Position numbers and translations under genes: made by a program. From Lachnospiraceae bacterium (GTDB lineage Bacteria > Bacillota > Clostridia > Lachnospirales > Lachnospiraceae): 64,000 nt of DNA. Below the pieces are notes generated by a model. The model saw nothing but the letters and a program-made list of their open reading frames with translations. It did not search any database and had not been told where the DNA came from. The stretch lies in NCBI GenBank assembly GCA_022793375.1, contig JAAWCS010000068.1:23604-87603 (forward strand). The letters are read 5' to 3'. Positions 42,018-51,105 of this stretch are shown piece by piece (position 1 is the first letter of the stretch; every line of letters starts with the position of its first letter).

Positions 42018-43744
42018 CCCTGTCCGGCCTCCGCCATCTCCACCTTCACGAGTTTTTGATCTTTAATCTGGTAGACCAGATCGCATTCCCTAACCAGGCC
42101 CATATGATGCGTCACGATCAGAAGCGTTTTATTATGCTTCAGCTTTCGGATCGCATCCAGCACCGCTTTTTCCGTTTCCCTGTCCAGTCCCGCGGTTGCT
42201 TCGTCCATCACCAGCAATTCAAAGTCTTTGTACAGAGCCCGCGCCACGGCAAGTCTCTGGCGCTGGCCGCCCGATATGGTAGCGCCGCGCTCCCCGATCA
42301 GGCTGTCAAGCCCGTTTGGCAGTTTTTCCACATCGTCCAGCAGCTGGGCGGCCGCCAGCGATTCCCGGACTCGCTCCTCGTCAACCTCTTCGCTGAAAAA
42401 CGCCACATTGTTGCGCACCGTTTCTCCGTTCAGATACACGGTCTGCGGAATGTAACTTATAATATTCCCAAGTTCCCCCCGGCATCTGCCCTTGTCGTCC
42501 GTTCCTGTCACGATATCGTAATCGTCATAGCAGATGCTTCCGCTCTGAGGCGTTAAAAGTCCCAGAATCAAATCGACAAACGTTGTTTTGCCCGAGCCGG
42601 AGGGGCCGATAATGGCAATCGTCTTTCCGACCGGCAAATCCAGCGAAGCATCCGTAAAAATATTTTCGTTTTCCCGGTAAGCAAACGTTAAACCTTGAAT
42701 CCGCAGGCGGTCTGTAAAGGTGATCTTCTTTTCACGAAGCGCCTGCTCTTCTCGTTCTTTTTGGTGAATACATTCCAGTTCTTCCATGCCGGTGCGCAGC
42801 GATTCATAGGACTTTCGACCGAATTCCATATTGTGCAGATTCTTGACAATGCTGTTTCCCATGGGAATCATACGCAGCAAGAGCGTTATAAAAACGATAA
42901 TTTCACCTAAAACCTCCGTCAAATGGATCTTCAGCACCATGCTCAGCGCCAGCAGAAAAAAAACGGCCGCCAGAATACCGTTGTGCAAAAAGATGCTCAC
43001 CACGGTATTTTTCAGCGCGTAATCCTCCTGAATTTGCGCCAGCCTCATGCTGTAGTCCTCATATCGTTTTACGGCCGCCCGCCAACGTCTGTCCAGCTTC
43101 AGTGTTTTAAACAGCCCGTATGTCACGGTAATCTGCCCGTTGAGCTGAATCTCCTGCTTTCTGCGTTCTTCTCCGTGCAGAAGCATATTTTTATGCGTAA
43201 ACGCGTGTACCAGCATCATACACCCCAAAAAACCCATCAGGCTGACCAGCCCCACCAGGCCCGTTATGGCTATGAGAACCGCGGCAAAGCCCGCCAGCAC
43301 CAAACCGGCGCTTACAATGTCAAGCCCTGTAATCAGCAGATTCATACAGGCCACGCTGTCACTGCGGATCATGGTTAAAGACTGCGTCGCCCCTCTGCGG
43401 TTGTGCTGGGACAAATCCTCTTTGATTAACAGTTCGTACAGCTTCAGCGAAAACTTCCGTGCGCACCGGTTGCCCAGATAATTTAAAATGCGCATCTTGT
43501 ATAATTCAAGCCCTCCCTTGGCAACGAGGAGCACGTTCATTCCCATTGTCATGGCGAAGAATCTTGCGGAGGCCTGCGTCGCGTTCACCGCCTGCCGCAC
43601 GAGCGGGAGAATCATGGAAATACTGAACAGTTCAATCACCGGCAGGACCACGCTTAAAAACCCATACCGTTTTAAGGCTCGTTTATCCTCCGGCTCCAGA
43701 ATTCCGGTCAGGTATGAAAACATCGGTATCATTCTAGCATACAT
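42014..43744 (-). CDS. ABC flippase, PglK-like
   Basis: A 576-residue half-ABC transporter: membrane domain of five or six spans (about 20-320), then an ATPase with Walker A GPSGSGKTT, signature SGGQRQRL, Walker B LLVMDEATAGLD and switch His in IVTHHM. All catalytic residues are present, so it can work as a homodimer. In sugar loci such proteins (PglK, WlaB) flip lipid-linked oligosaccharides. A Wzx flippase is also encoded in this operon. ATG 43744 overlaps the preceding glycosyltransferase stop; GGGGTG lies ten bases upstream. Confidence 0.85.
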   Translation of the reverse strand: MYARMIPMFSYLTGILEPEDKRALKRYGFLSVVLPVIELFSISMILPLVRQAVNATQASARFFAMTMGMNVLLVAKGGLELYKMRILNYLGNRCARKFSLKLYELLIKEDLSQHNRRGATQSLTMIRSDSVACMNLLITGLDIVSAGLVLAGFAAVLIAITGLVGLVSLMGFLGCMMLVHAFTHKNMLLHGEERRKQEIQLNGQITVTYGLFKTLKLDRRWRAAVKRYEDYSMRLAQIQEDYALKNTVVSIFLHNGILAAVFFLLALSMVLKIHLTEVLGEIIVFITLLLRMIPMGNSIVKNLHNMEFGRKSYESLRTGMEELECIHQKEREEQALREKKITFTDRLRIQGLTFAYRENENIFTDASLDLPVGKTIAIIGPSGSGKTTFVDLILGLLTPQSGSICYDDYDIVTGTDDKGRCRGELGNIISYIPQTVYLNGETVRNNVAFFSEEVDEERVRESLAAAQLLDDVEKLPNGLDSLIGERGATISGGQRQRLAVARALYKDFELLVMDEATAGLDRETEKAVLDAIRKLKHNKTLLIVTHHMGLVRECDLVYQIKDQKLVKVEMAEAGQG

Positions 43745-44630
43745 CGGAACGAAACACCCCTTTCAAAGCTTTCCGTATTTTCTGTTTATATTTTTGGACA
43801 ACCGCCTGGCGCACCTCGCGGTAAAACCGCTGTTTTTCCTGTCTGGTGACCATTTTATCCACCCTCCTGTAATACTGCAAATCACAGGCACAATAGGGCA
43901 GAATCGCCCGGCGCAGACGGGAAAAATTGTTAATGCGTGCCACGTTTTCCAGAAAACTGCGTTTTTTCAGAGAATGCCCCTGCCTGTGCTGGCAGTAATC
44001 CATGAGAAAATCCGGCAAAAAACCACATTCGCTGCGGCTGGCCGGCGGCAGCAAAAGCTGCAGGTTCTGTCCCTCCGGAGAAAGCGGAATCTGCTTGTTC
44101 GGGTAGCAGGTGAAAAAAAGCGAAGTCCGCAGCATATAGCTGCCTGCCATACAATATGTTTTGCTGCGAAACAGCGCGTCAAAAATGTCCTGCGTGCGGC
44201 GGTCCCGCTCTTTGGAAAAAATAAACTTCTGCCGGCCCGTATCCCCGTCAAACCAACGTCCGTCGTTGCGGACCATGCCAAGCTGCGGATGTTCCATGAG
44301 AAATTTTACTTTCTTTTCAATGCTTTCCGGCGCCATCCGATCGTCGGCGTCGCACCAGGTAAAATATTCCCCGGAGATAAGTGGCAGCGCTGCATTGACG
44401 GCAGCTGCCTGACTTTTGTGAGGTTTGCGCACCGGATATACCGCAATTCCTTTCTCCTCCAGAATCGGAATTGTTTTTTGCAGATATTCCCAGGAGCCGT
44501 CTGTCGAACCGTCATCCACGAGAATCAGCTCCAGCGGGCGCCAGGTCTGTGCGGCTGCGCTGGCAAGGTACTCTTTAAAATAGGGCATAGCGTTATAAAA
44601 GGGGGTGACAAGGGATACCAACGGTGTCAT
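43734..44630 (-). CDS. Family 2 glycosyltransferase
   Basis: A 298-residue GT-A enzyme with 'LVSLVTPFYNAMPYFKEYLAS', 'LILVDDGSTDGS' and 'WCDADDRM' as the metal site. The C-terminal third is basic and rich in Arg/Lys/Tyr, suggesting peripheral membrane contact. It lies 32 bases after the ATP-grasp gene. Sugar specificity cannot be inferred. Confidence 0.87.
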   Translation of the reverse strand: MTPLVSLVTPFYNAMPYFKEYLASAAAQTWRPLELILVDDGSTDGSWEYLQKTIPILEEKGIAVYPVRKPHKSQAAAVNAALPLISGEYFTWCDADDRMAPESIEKKVKFLMEHPQLGMVRNDGRWFDGDTGRQKFIFSKERDRRTQDIFDALFRSKTYCMAGSYMLRTSLFFTCYPNKQIPLSPEGQNLQLLLPPASRSECGFLPDFLMDYCQHRQGHSLKKRSFLENVARINNFSRLRRAILPYCACDLQYYRRVDKMVTRQEKQRFYREVRQAVVQKYKQKIRKALKGVFRSDVC

Positions 44631-44662
44631 TTTTATCCTCTCCTATTTACATATGTATTACT

Positions 44663-45586
44663 TTAAAAAGTTTGCGGCGGCGGAAGATGGAGCCACTCGC
44701 CTAGTTTCGCGTCCCATTCCTTTGGCTCAAGCGGAACAAATCCGCTCAAATGGAAAAAAGTCATTTCTCCAAAGTATATCTTGCCGCCTGCATAATAAAA
44801 ATCGATACGAACATGGGGCATTCCGCTTGACAGCTTTTCCGCCAGTTCCTTCATTTTTGGCAGCGGCTCCCGGCAAAAAATTTCCGTATTTGCATTCTCA
44901 TGTCCGTTTTTGATCGGCAGGTGGCGAAACTCCATGTCAAAAAAATCAAACTTCGTATCTTCTCCCTCTTTGCAGCGGTCCGCCGCCATGTACATGACTT
45001 TGGCCTGTGCGTCAAAGCAGAAAAACTTATAATCTTTCAATTCATACCCCGACTCATCCACCAGGTACGGCTCGGCAATGATCCGAGGCCGGACATGTTT
45101 ATACGGCCACTCCCGGCCCATATAAAAATAGTTCTTTCTCAGGCATCTTTCGAGCTTCTTTTGCGCCGCCCTGCGGTCGAACCGGCGTTTATCACTACAT
45201 ATGACCAGACTGCCCGAATCATGTGTACACTTTAAAACAAATTGATTCGGCAGTTTTTCAAAATCAATTTCGTCAAACCGCTTCCACTTTCCCAGCGTCG
45301 GGATCACATACTCTTTGCCGATTTTGCCAGCAACATACTTTTTTACCTCATGTTTATCTACCATTTTGGTATATTCCGGCTTCCTGTTGTATAATTTAAG
45401 CCACTGCAGCTTTGCGGTAAATGTTTTTGGATTTTTCAAATCCAATTTTTTCCAAAAAGAGCAAAAATAGATCAGCTTCAGGCAAGCCGAATCCGGAATT
45501 ATATGCGCCAAAAGCGGCGCCCTGTAAAGGATATTCATCAGGACATGGCCCGGTATCCGTTTCTTCCTCGTCGGTCTGGTTTTCAT
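44663..45586 (-). CDS. TupA-like ATP-grasp protein
   Basis: A 307-residue protein of the TupA-like ATP-grasp group found in surface-polysaccharide loci. Landmarks are 'TFTAKLQWLKLYNRKPEYTKMVDKHEVKKYV', 'NQFVLKCTHDSGSLVICSDK', 'IIAEPYLVDESGYELKDYKFFCFDAQ' and 'VRIDFYYAGGKIYFGEMTFFHLSGF', the last two holding the ATP/metal ligands. TupA itself ligates acidic groups in teichuronopeptide; here it may attach an amino acid or similar group to the polymer. It has no membrane span. Confidence 0.82.
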   Translation of the reverse strand: MKTRPTRKKRIPGHVLMNILYRAPLLAHIIPDSACLKLIYFCSFWKKLDLKNPKTFTAKLQWLKLYNRKPEYTKMVDKHEVKKYVAGKIGKEYVIPTLGKWKRFDEIDFEKLPNQFVLKCTHDSGSLVICSDKRRFDRRAAQKKLERCLRKNYFYMGREWPYKHVRPRIIAEPYLVDESGYELKDYKFFCFDAQAKVMYMAADRCKEGEDTKFDFFDMEFRHLPIKNGHENANTEIFCREPLPKMKELAEKLSSGMPHVRIDFYYAGGKIYFGEMTFFHLSGFVPLEPKEWDAKLGEWLHLPPPQTF

Positions 45587-45644
45587 TTCTCTTCTCCTGG
45601 GTCCCCGTATACGCCGGCGGCACGCATCCTTTTTTATATGGCTC

Positions 45645-46337
45645 TCAAAAATACAGATAGAACGATTTGGTCATAAACCCTATTTTTTCGCGTCGTATCT
45701 CAACGCCCGGAAACAGCCGGCTCAATTCTTTCCTCGTCAAAAGCCGCACCGATGCGGCAATTTCCAAGGCTTCCTTGTCGTCTTTTGCTTTCCGCACGAC
45801 TCCCAACTGAAAACGACGGACCAGAAACGCTTTTAGCCGCAAAGGAAAGAATTGAAAAAAAGGAATCAAAAAATGCGGTTCCAGTATAAAATACTTGTTG
45901 GGCGTCTGCAAATAGCCGTGCTTTCCCACCCGCATCATCTCGCGCGCCATTTCCCGCTGCTTCTCAAAATCACCGACATGCTCGATAACCGAATTTGAAA
46001 AAACCAGATCAAACTGCCCGTCCGCGTATTCTCTCAAATCGGTAGCGTCGCCTACCACGCTGCGCACGTTGTGCTGCGTGGTAGCCGGCTCATATTTTTT
46101 TATATTCAAAGTCGTGATTGAAACGGCGTTTATATATCGAAAATCCATGCATTTCCAAAAGCCAGGCGTCCCTCCCGCATCCAGAAGCTTTACTCTCCTC
46201 CCGGAGCGTAGAGCCTCTGAAAGCAGCGTGGCTCTGAAAAACCGTTCAAAGACGCGAAACCTTTTTTTCCGGCAGCGGTAGGCAATGCTCTTTGGATCCG
46301 TCATATCTACATTTTTTAAAAGCCATTTTTTTAACAT
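45645..46337 (-). CDS. Class I SAM-dependent methyltransferase
   Basis: A 230-residue methyltransferase. The SAM-binding region includes 'VKLLDAGGTPGFW', 'VVGDATDLREYADGQFDLVFSNSVIEHV' and 'YLQTPNKYFILEPHFLIPF', as in methyltransferases acting on sugars in polysaccharide clusters. It could cap or modify the growing chain. ATG 46337 follows AAGGATGAAG; a 27-codon extension is flippase tail in another frame. It follows the Wzx gene by 7 bases. Confidence 0.83.
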   Translation of the reverse strand: MLKKWLLKNVDMTDPKSIAYRCRKKRFRVFERFFRATLLSEALRSGRRVKLLDAGGTPGFWKCMDFRYINAVSITTLNIKKYEPATTQHNVRSVVGDATDLREYADGQFDLVFSNSVIEHVGDFEKQREMAREMMRVGKHGYLQTPNKYFILEPHFLIPFFQFFPLRLKAFLVRRFQLGVVRKAKDDKEALEIAASVRLLTRKELSRLFPGVEIRREKIGFMTKSFYLYF

Positions 46338-46344
46338 TGCTTCT

Positions 46345-47883
46345 TCATCCTTTCTGGCGTTTCTTTCTGCGCAGCACCATCTGCAAGACGGCCCTGCCCA
46401 TCTTAAAGGCATAGTCAAACTCCTGCATCCGGTAAAAAAACAGCATGTTGATCCCGACCGCCGTCAGTTCTGCACAAACTCCGTAGACCACGATCTGCCA
46501 ATACGGATTGGCAATCGGAAGCATTGCGCAGACCCCCTGAGCCGTCAGCATACAAACCGCACAGCAAATCAGCTCCCTGCTTATCAGCGACACATAGGCC
46601 CTTGCCGGCAGATGCAGAAATCTTTGAAACAGCAGGCGGGTTTTCAGCACATGCTGAACAATCAAAGTACAGCTTGTGCCAAGCAGGATTCCCGCAATCC
46701 CCAGCCATTTTCCTAAAAGGATCGAGACAATGAGGTTCAGTATATCTCCGGTCACGGAAATGTTTTTATTTTCCGCAAACAAACCGGACACCGACATCAC
46801 GGCCCATAAGGGATTCTTTATCAGATATATGCAAAAATTCATGGTGCATACAAAGACCACCGGCATGGCCAAAAGATACTCTTCTCCGAACACAAGCCGG
46901 ATGAGCGGCGTCGAAACCACATAAATGCCGACTGCCGAAAATACGGTCGGGCAATAGGTGATAAAAGTCAGCCGCCGCAGCACGCTTTCCGTGTGGCAGT
47001 GATCTCCCTCCGCCACCAGGTTGCCGATGCTTCCGGTCGTCGCATGATGAATCTGTAAAAGAATGCTGTTCAGCGCGTTGACAATCATCGTATAGGAACC
47101 GTAAGCTCCCACCCGCAGCGTTCCCACCATCGTGGAGATCAGGATATTGTCGGTTGAGTTGGTGATTTTTCCCGACAATACGACGACAAATAAATATTTG
47201 ACGTTTGAGAGGACCTCTTTTTTCTCCGCGGCCGGCAGGCGGTCCTTTCTCTTTAAAAAAGGGTATTGCCGGTCGGCCCGTATGGAGATCGCAATGTTAA
47301 TCGAAAGCACCGCCGCAATCTGAATCAGCAAATACACAATGTAATTTTTGGTCGCCGTCAGAAACGCTATGCTCACACCCGTAGAAACGATACGCACCGC
47401 CATCGTGCACTGAGAGATCACATATACCTTCTGATCTGCGTTCAAAAGCGCCGTCTTATAAGAAAACAGGTAGGAGGAAGCTGTCTGCAGCAAAAACAGA
47501 AAGTAAATCAGCCGCAAATAATTCAAGTCTATTTCCATCCGGCTGACCAGGCGATGCACAAACGGCAGAAGCACAAGGCCGATTACAAAGATGGCAAGGG
47601 CAATCAGCCGATAAGCCGACCGAAAAAGGTTCATCAGTTTTGCCAGTCTTTCTTCGTCCTGGTCTTTTAGCGGCGCATACAGATGATATACGATCGCCGA
47701 ACCGACCCCCATTTCCGCCAGCGACAGCACCGCGATTACTTCCGTAAAGAGTCCGTTCAGACTGACCGCCTCAATCCCCAGCGTATGAATCAGCGCAAAG
47801 CGGACAACAAAGTTCAGCAGTGAATACACTGCCTGTGAAAGACCGCCATAGATCAAGTTCTTTAAACTTCTCTGCGTGCGCAT
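46345..47883 (-). CDS. wzx: Wzx-type polysaccharide flippase
   Basis: A 512-residue membrane protein with about 14 hydrophobic segments spread over its whole length and the N-terminal 'RSLKNLIYGGLSQAVYSLLNFVVRFALIHTLG' start common in RfbX/Wzx proteins. It would move the lipid-linked repeat unit across the membrane for polymerisation by Wzy. It overlaps the preceding glycosyltransferase stop by 22 bases. Confidence 0.87.
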   Translation of the reverse strand: MRTQRSLKNLIYGGLSQAVYSLLNFVVRFALIHTLGIEAVSLNGLFTEVIAVLSLAEMGVGSAIVYHLYAPLKDQDEERLAKLMNLFRSAYRLIALAIFVIGLVLLPFVHRLVSRMEIDLNYLRLIYFLFLLQTASSYLFSYKTALLNADQKVYVISQCTMAVRIVSTGVSIAFLTATKNYIVYLLIQIAAVLSINIAISIRADRQYPFLKRKDRLPAAEKKEVLSNVKYLFVVVLSGKITNSTDNILISTMVGTLRVGAYGSYTMIVNALNSILLQIHHATTGSIGNLVAEGDHCHTESVLRRLTFITYCPTVFSAVGIYVVSTPLIRLVFGEEYLLAMPVVFVCTMNFCIYLIKNPLWAVMSVSGLFAENKNISVTGDILNLIVSILLGKWLGIAGILLGTSCTLIVQHVLKTRLLFQRFLHLPARAYVSLISRELICCAVCMLTAQGVCAMLPIANPYWQIVVYGVCAELTAVGINMLFFYRMQEFDYAFKMGRAVLQMVLRRKKRQKG

Positions 47884-48902
47884 CGCTGAAACAGTCCTTT
47901 CAGTTTCTTATACAAAAAAGTTACTGTAAAAAAGGCTTTCGTACCGGCGTACAGAAGGAGCGCCTCGGCCGCAATCTTTTTGTGCTCAAAACGGATCAGC
48001 GCTTTCTGGTCCATATATCGGCGAAGATTTCTTTGGAAGAGCCGCAGACGCCGATATTTCTGTCCTTTCGTCAACGTTTCGCTCTCCATGACTTTTACGG
48101 CCAGCCTGGTATTGATGTTGATTATTTTCTTTTTTAGTTCCAGACGCAAATCCGCGCAGGCTGGGGGAAGATCCCTGTAAATATACTCGCATGTGACGGA
48201 CTCCGTATACTTTCTCTCGATCAAATCCCCCTGCATAATGCTGTCGGCGCGAAACACATAATGATACAAAGGAGCACTCGTATAGCTGACGCGTCCGTCT
48301 TTTTGGAATATCTTGTAAAGAAACAAAAGATCCTCTCCGCAATGGATTTTTTCCGCAAAACGAGTGTCCCCAAGGATCTCACGGGTAAACAGCTTGCCCC
48401 ATACGCTTACGCAAAACTGCACGCGTATCATGAACTCCATGGCCTGTCTGGCAGACGAAACGCCGCTTAAAGCGTTCTGATACGGATTCACATATTTATA
48501 TCTTATAAACCCCTCCCGCTTTACGCCGCCTATACTGACATCCGCCCGGTTCTTTATGAGATTTGCATACAGCGTTTCTATCATGTTTCGCTCGACAAAG
48601 TCGTCGGAATCAACAAAGGCAATAAAACTGCCCCGGGCCCTGTCAAGTCCCGTATTTCTGGCATGCGAGACGCCGTGGTTTTTCGTAAAATGAACGACCA
48701 AAAATCGTTGATCCCGCCGCGCATACAGGTCGCAGATGCGTCCGCTCGCATCCGTGGAAGCATCGTCGACCACGATCACCTCCAGGTTCTCATAGGTCTG
48801 CGCCATGACGGAGTCCAGGCATTTCTCCAGATACGCTTCTATATTATAGACAGGTATGATGATGCTGATTAACGGTGTTTCCCCGACAGGCCGTCTCTCC
48901 AT
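47862..48902 (-). CDS. Family 2 glycosyltransferase
   Basis: A 346-residue GT-A enzyme with 'LISIIIPVYNIEAYLEKCLDSVMAQ', 'VIVVDDASTDAS' and 'FVDSDDFV'. The C-terminal region is basic. Its ATG at 48902 lies 59 bases inside the preceding glycosyltransferase frame, whose last residues are encoded by hairpin-repeat sequence, so the overlap may be a by-product of repeat insertion. Confidence 0.87.
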   Translation of the reverse strand: MERRPVGETPLISIIIPVYNIEAYLEKCLDSVMAQTYENLEVIVVDDASTDASGRICDLYARRDQRFLVVHFTKNHGVSHARNTGLDRARGSFIAFVDSDDFVERNMIETLYANLIKNRADVSIGGVKREGFIRYKYVNPYQNALSGVSSARQAMEFMIRVQFCVSVWGKLFTREILGDTRFAEKIHCGEDLLFLYKIFQKDGRVSYTSAPLYHYVFRADSIMQGDLIERKYTESVTCEYIYRDLPPACADLRLELKKKIININTRLAVKVMESETLTKGQKYRRLRLFQRNLRRYMDQKALIRFEHKKIAAEALLLYAGTKAFFTVTFLYKKLKGLFQRCARREV

Positions 48903-49953
48903 TTTTCACCCTCTCTTTCCTGCCCGTGTTCTCAGGGCATGACAACGTTTTCATTCCTTTGCAGACCCGCAAAAACAAATAACAAAGCAGGAACCGGTCC
49001 CGTTTAAGCAGGAAAAAGGCAATTCTGGTTTTCGGGCTGATGTTCCGAAACTGTGCCTGCCGGATGCATCCTTTTAATGCGGGCCGCTTCATCTGCCGCC
49101 GGATTTCTCCCAGATCCGCAAACCGTTTATCGTTTACCGCATGAATCATCAGCGTAAAACACATAAAGGCCCCATAGCGCCGAATCTGCCGGCCAAAATC
49201 GTCCGGCCCGCCGGGCGCGTTTTGTTTCCGTTCTTTCAATGCCGCAAGCGCCAGCGACACCTGCCGGTAATGACCGATTTGAAATCCGTGCGAGCCGGAC
49301 TGTTCCCTCACGCGGTAAAAACTCATGGCTTCGCGGCTGATGTATACTCTCTGAGCCGTTAAATACGCCGGGACGACGCAGAGCATATCCTCCCCCAGCG
49401 AAATCTGCGGGTTTACGGCCAGAAAACAAGCGTTTGCCAATGACCGGCGAAATATCTTCCCGTGGACAAAGTATGACATATGATTCATATTTGCATCCAT
49501 CAAAAGACACGGGTAGATCCTCCTTTGTACGGCCTTTTTCCCATACAAACCCTCCGGTACCGGTTCGCACAGGAGTTTTTGATGGTTCTTTTCTTCGCAG
49601 GAGGAGGCAAAACAAAGCAAATCGGCCCGCGATTCCTCCAGAAGCGTTTTTCCGCGCGCAAGAAATTTCTCCGCAATCCGGTCGTCGCCGTCCACAAACA
49701 CAATGTATTGGCCGGCCGCGGCCAAAAGCCCCGCCTTTCGCGCTTTTACCACACCGCTGTTTTTCTGGTGAATTACTTTGACGCGCGGATCCTGTCCCGC
49801 GTATTCATCGCAAATCGCAGGGCAGCAATCCGGCGAGCCGTCGTCGACAAGAATCAGTTCAAAATCCTCCCACGTCTGCGCCAAAATACTCTCCACGCAG
49901 GCTCTCAGGTACGGTTCTACCCGATATGCCGTGACAATCACAGAGAAATACAT
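48844..49953 (-). CDS. Family 2 glycosyltransferase with altered C-terminus
   Basis: A 369-residue GT-A enzyme with 'FSVIVTAYRVEPYLRACVESILAQ', 'LILVDDGSPDCC' and 'FVDGDDRI'. The region to about residue 340 looks like ordinary family sequence. The last ~35 residues ('CPENTGRKERVKNGETAC...') are read through the hairpin motif at 48919-48939 and into the start of the next gene, so the native end was probably near 48950. Function is likely preserved, since this tail lies outside the catalytic fold. Confidence 0.85.
   Translation of the reverse strand: MYFSVIVTAYRVEPYLRACVESILAQTWEDFELILVDDGSPDCCPAICDEYAGQDPRVKVIHQKNSGVVKARKAGLLAAAGQYIVFVDGDDRIAEKFLARGKTLLEESRADLLCFASSCEEKNHQKLLCEPVPEGLYGKKAVQRRIYPCLLMDANMNHMSYFVHGKIFRRSLANACFLAVNPQISLGEDMLCVVPAYLTAQRVYISREAMSFYRVREQSGSHGFQIGHYRQVSLALAALKERKQNAPGGPDDFGRQIRRYGAFMCFTLMIHAVNDKRFADLGEIRRQMKRPALKGCIRQAQFRNISPKTRIAFFLLKRDRFLLCYLFLRVCKGMKTLSCPENTGRKERVKNGETACRGNTVNQHHHTCL
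48919..48939. repeat. Partial copy of the 51-bp hairpin repeat
   Basis: CTGCCCGTGTTCTCAGGGCA plus T, identical to the first hairpin of the array at 15601, with no second hairpin after it. It lies at the 3' end of a glycosyltransferase gene. Confidence 0.75.
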
Positions 49954-49962
49954 ACCGCCACC

Positions 49963-51105
49963 TCACAGTCCCAGATAAAATTCCTGCAGCCAGCGCGCCG
50001 TATCCGCGACATCGTATCCGGCTTCTTTTACACGGTCCGCATACCGCTCCCGGTTTTCCATGCCTTTGCCGGCCGCCGCCACGCTAAACCGCGCCCACTC
50101 GGCGGCCGGTCTCAAAAGGCTCAGGAAAAAGGCGCGGTCCGTAAGGGATAGCTCTTTTGTGATTCGGTCGGAAAACACGCAGGGAAGTCCGCAGGCCTGT
50201 GCCTCCACGCCCACGACCGGCAGCCCCTCCGACAGGGACGGAAGCAAAAACACATCCATCATGCAAAAATACGCCTGCACCCGATCCGTGGACACAATAT
50301 GAATCAGACAGTCGCTTATGCCCAGGGCCTTTGCCGCCGCCATAAGCTCCTGCTTTCGTTCTCCCTGACCGATCAGCAGGAAACGGGCCTGCGGGCAAAG
50401 CCTGCGAATCTCGGAAAAAATCTCCAGCAAAAAGCCTTGATTTTTGGATTTGCTCAGACGCCCTACCGTTCCAAACACCACGGCGTCCTCTGCCTGGTAC
50501 TGCTCCTTCATCTTTGCGCGGAGGCCTTTTTCAAATCGAAAGTGTTCCGTCTGTACTCCGTTCTTTACCTCAACGACGTTTTTCCAAAGCCTTTTCCCAT
50601 ACATAAACTGCCCGGCCAGATCGGAACAGGCAAAATAATAATTTCCGCACAGAGGAAGGCACTGCCGGCAGATTTCCTGGAACAGTCTGTGTCCCCTCCC
50701 CTCCTTGCTCAGCCGCGAGCTGTGGGCATGCAGGATCACCGTTTTCGCCCCTGCAAGCCGGGCCGCGATTCCCACCATGCAGTCATAGGGCGTAGGCGCG
50801 TTCACATGGACAATTCCGGCCTGCTCGATTTTTACGATCCGAAAGACGCGAAAAAATTTCCACAAAAACCTGGCCGCCTTATTCGGGGCATCCGTATTGT
50901 CCGCAATCCATTTCCTGCCGCCTAACTTTTGCACCTTTGCGTCGTAAAATTCCTCCTGCTTTCGATAAACAAGATAATCAAAATTCACCTTCTGCCTGTC
51001 CATCTGTTCGCAGACCGATACAATCAGGCTTGCGATTCCGCCGGCCTGAAGATCGCAGACCTGAAGGACGCGAAGCGGCCCGGACGCTGTTTCTTTGTTC
51101 TTCAA
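49963..51105 (-). CDS. Family 4 glycosyltransferase
   Basis: A 380-residue GT-B enzyme. Start 'LRVLQVCDLQAGGIASLIVSV' is the acceptor Rossmann fold. The donor half has 'AVVFGTVGRLSKSKNQGFLLEIF' and the E-x7-E type region 'LLPSLSEGLPVVGVEAQACGLP'. TTG at 51105 is chosen: AAAGGAG lies upstream and the codon overlaps the epimerase stop (TTGA); 40 in-frame codons further upstream overlap the epimerase gene. The donor is unknown; WcfL/EpsF-like enzymes are the closest in style. Confidence 0.87.
   Translation of the reverse strand: MKNKETASGPLRVLQVCDLQAGGIASLIVSVCEQMDRQKVNFDYLVYRKQEEFYDAKVQKLGGRKWIADNTDAPNKAARFLWKFFRVFRIVKIEQAGIVHVNAPTPYDCMVGIAARLAGAKTVILHAHSSRLSKEGRGHRLFQEICRQCLPLCGNYYFACSDLAGQFMYGKRLWKNVVEVKNGVQTEHFRFEKGLRAKMKEQYQAEDAVVFGTVGRLSKSKNQGFLLEIFSEIRRLCPQARFLLIGQGERKQELMAAAKALGISDCLIHIVSTDRVQAYFCMMDVFLLPSLSEGLPVVGVEAQACGLPCVFSDRITKELSLTDRAFFLSLLRPAAEWARFSVAAAGKGMENRERYADRVKEAGYDVADTARWLQEFYLGL

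Noticed and set aside
43488..44666. A 392-codon plus-strand ORF
   Set aside because: It is antisense to a glycosyltransferase with clear GT2 motifs.
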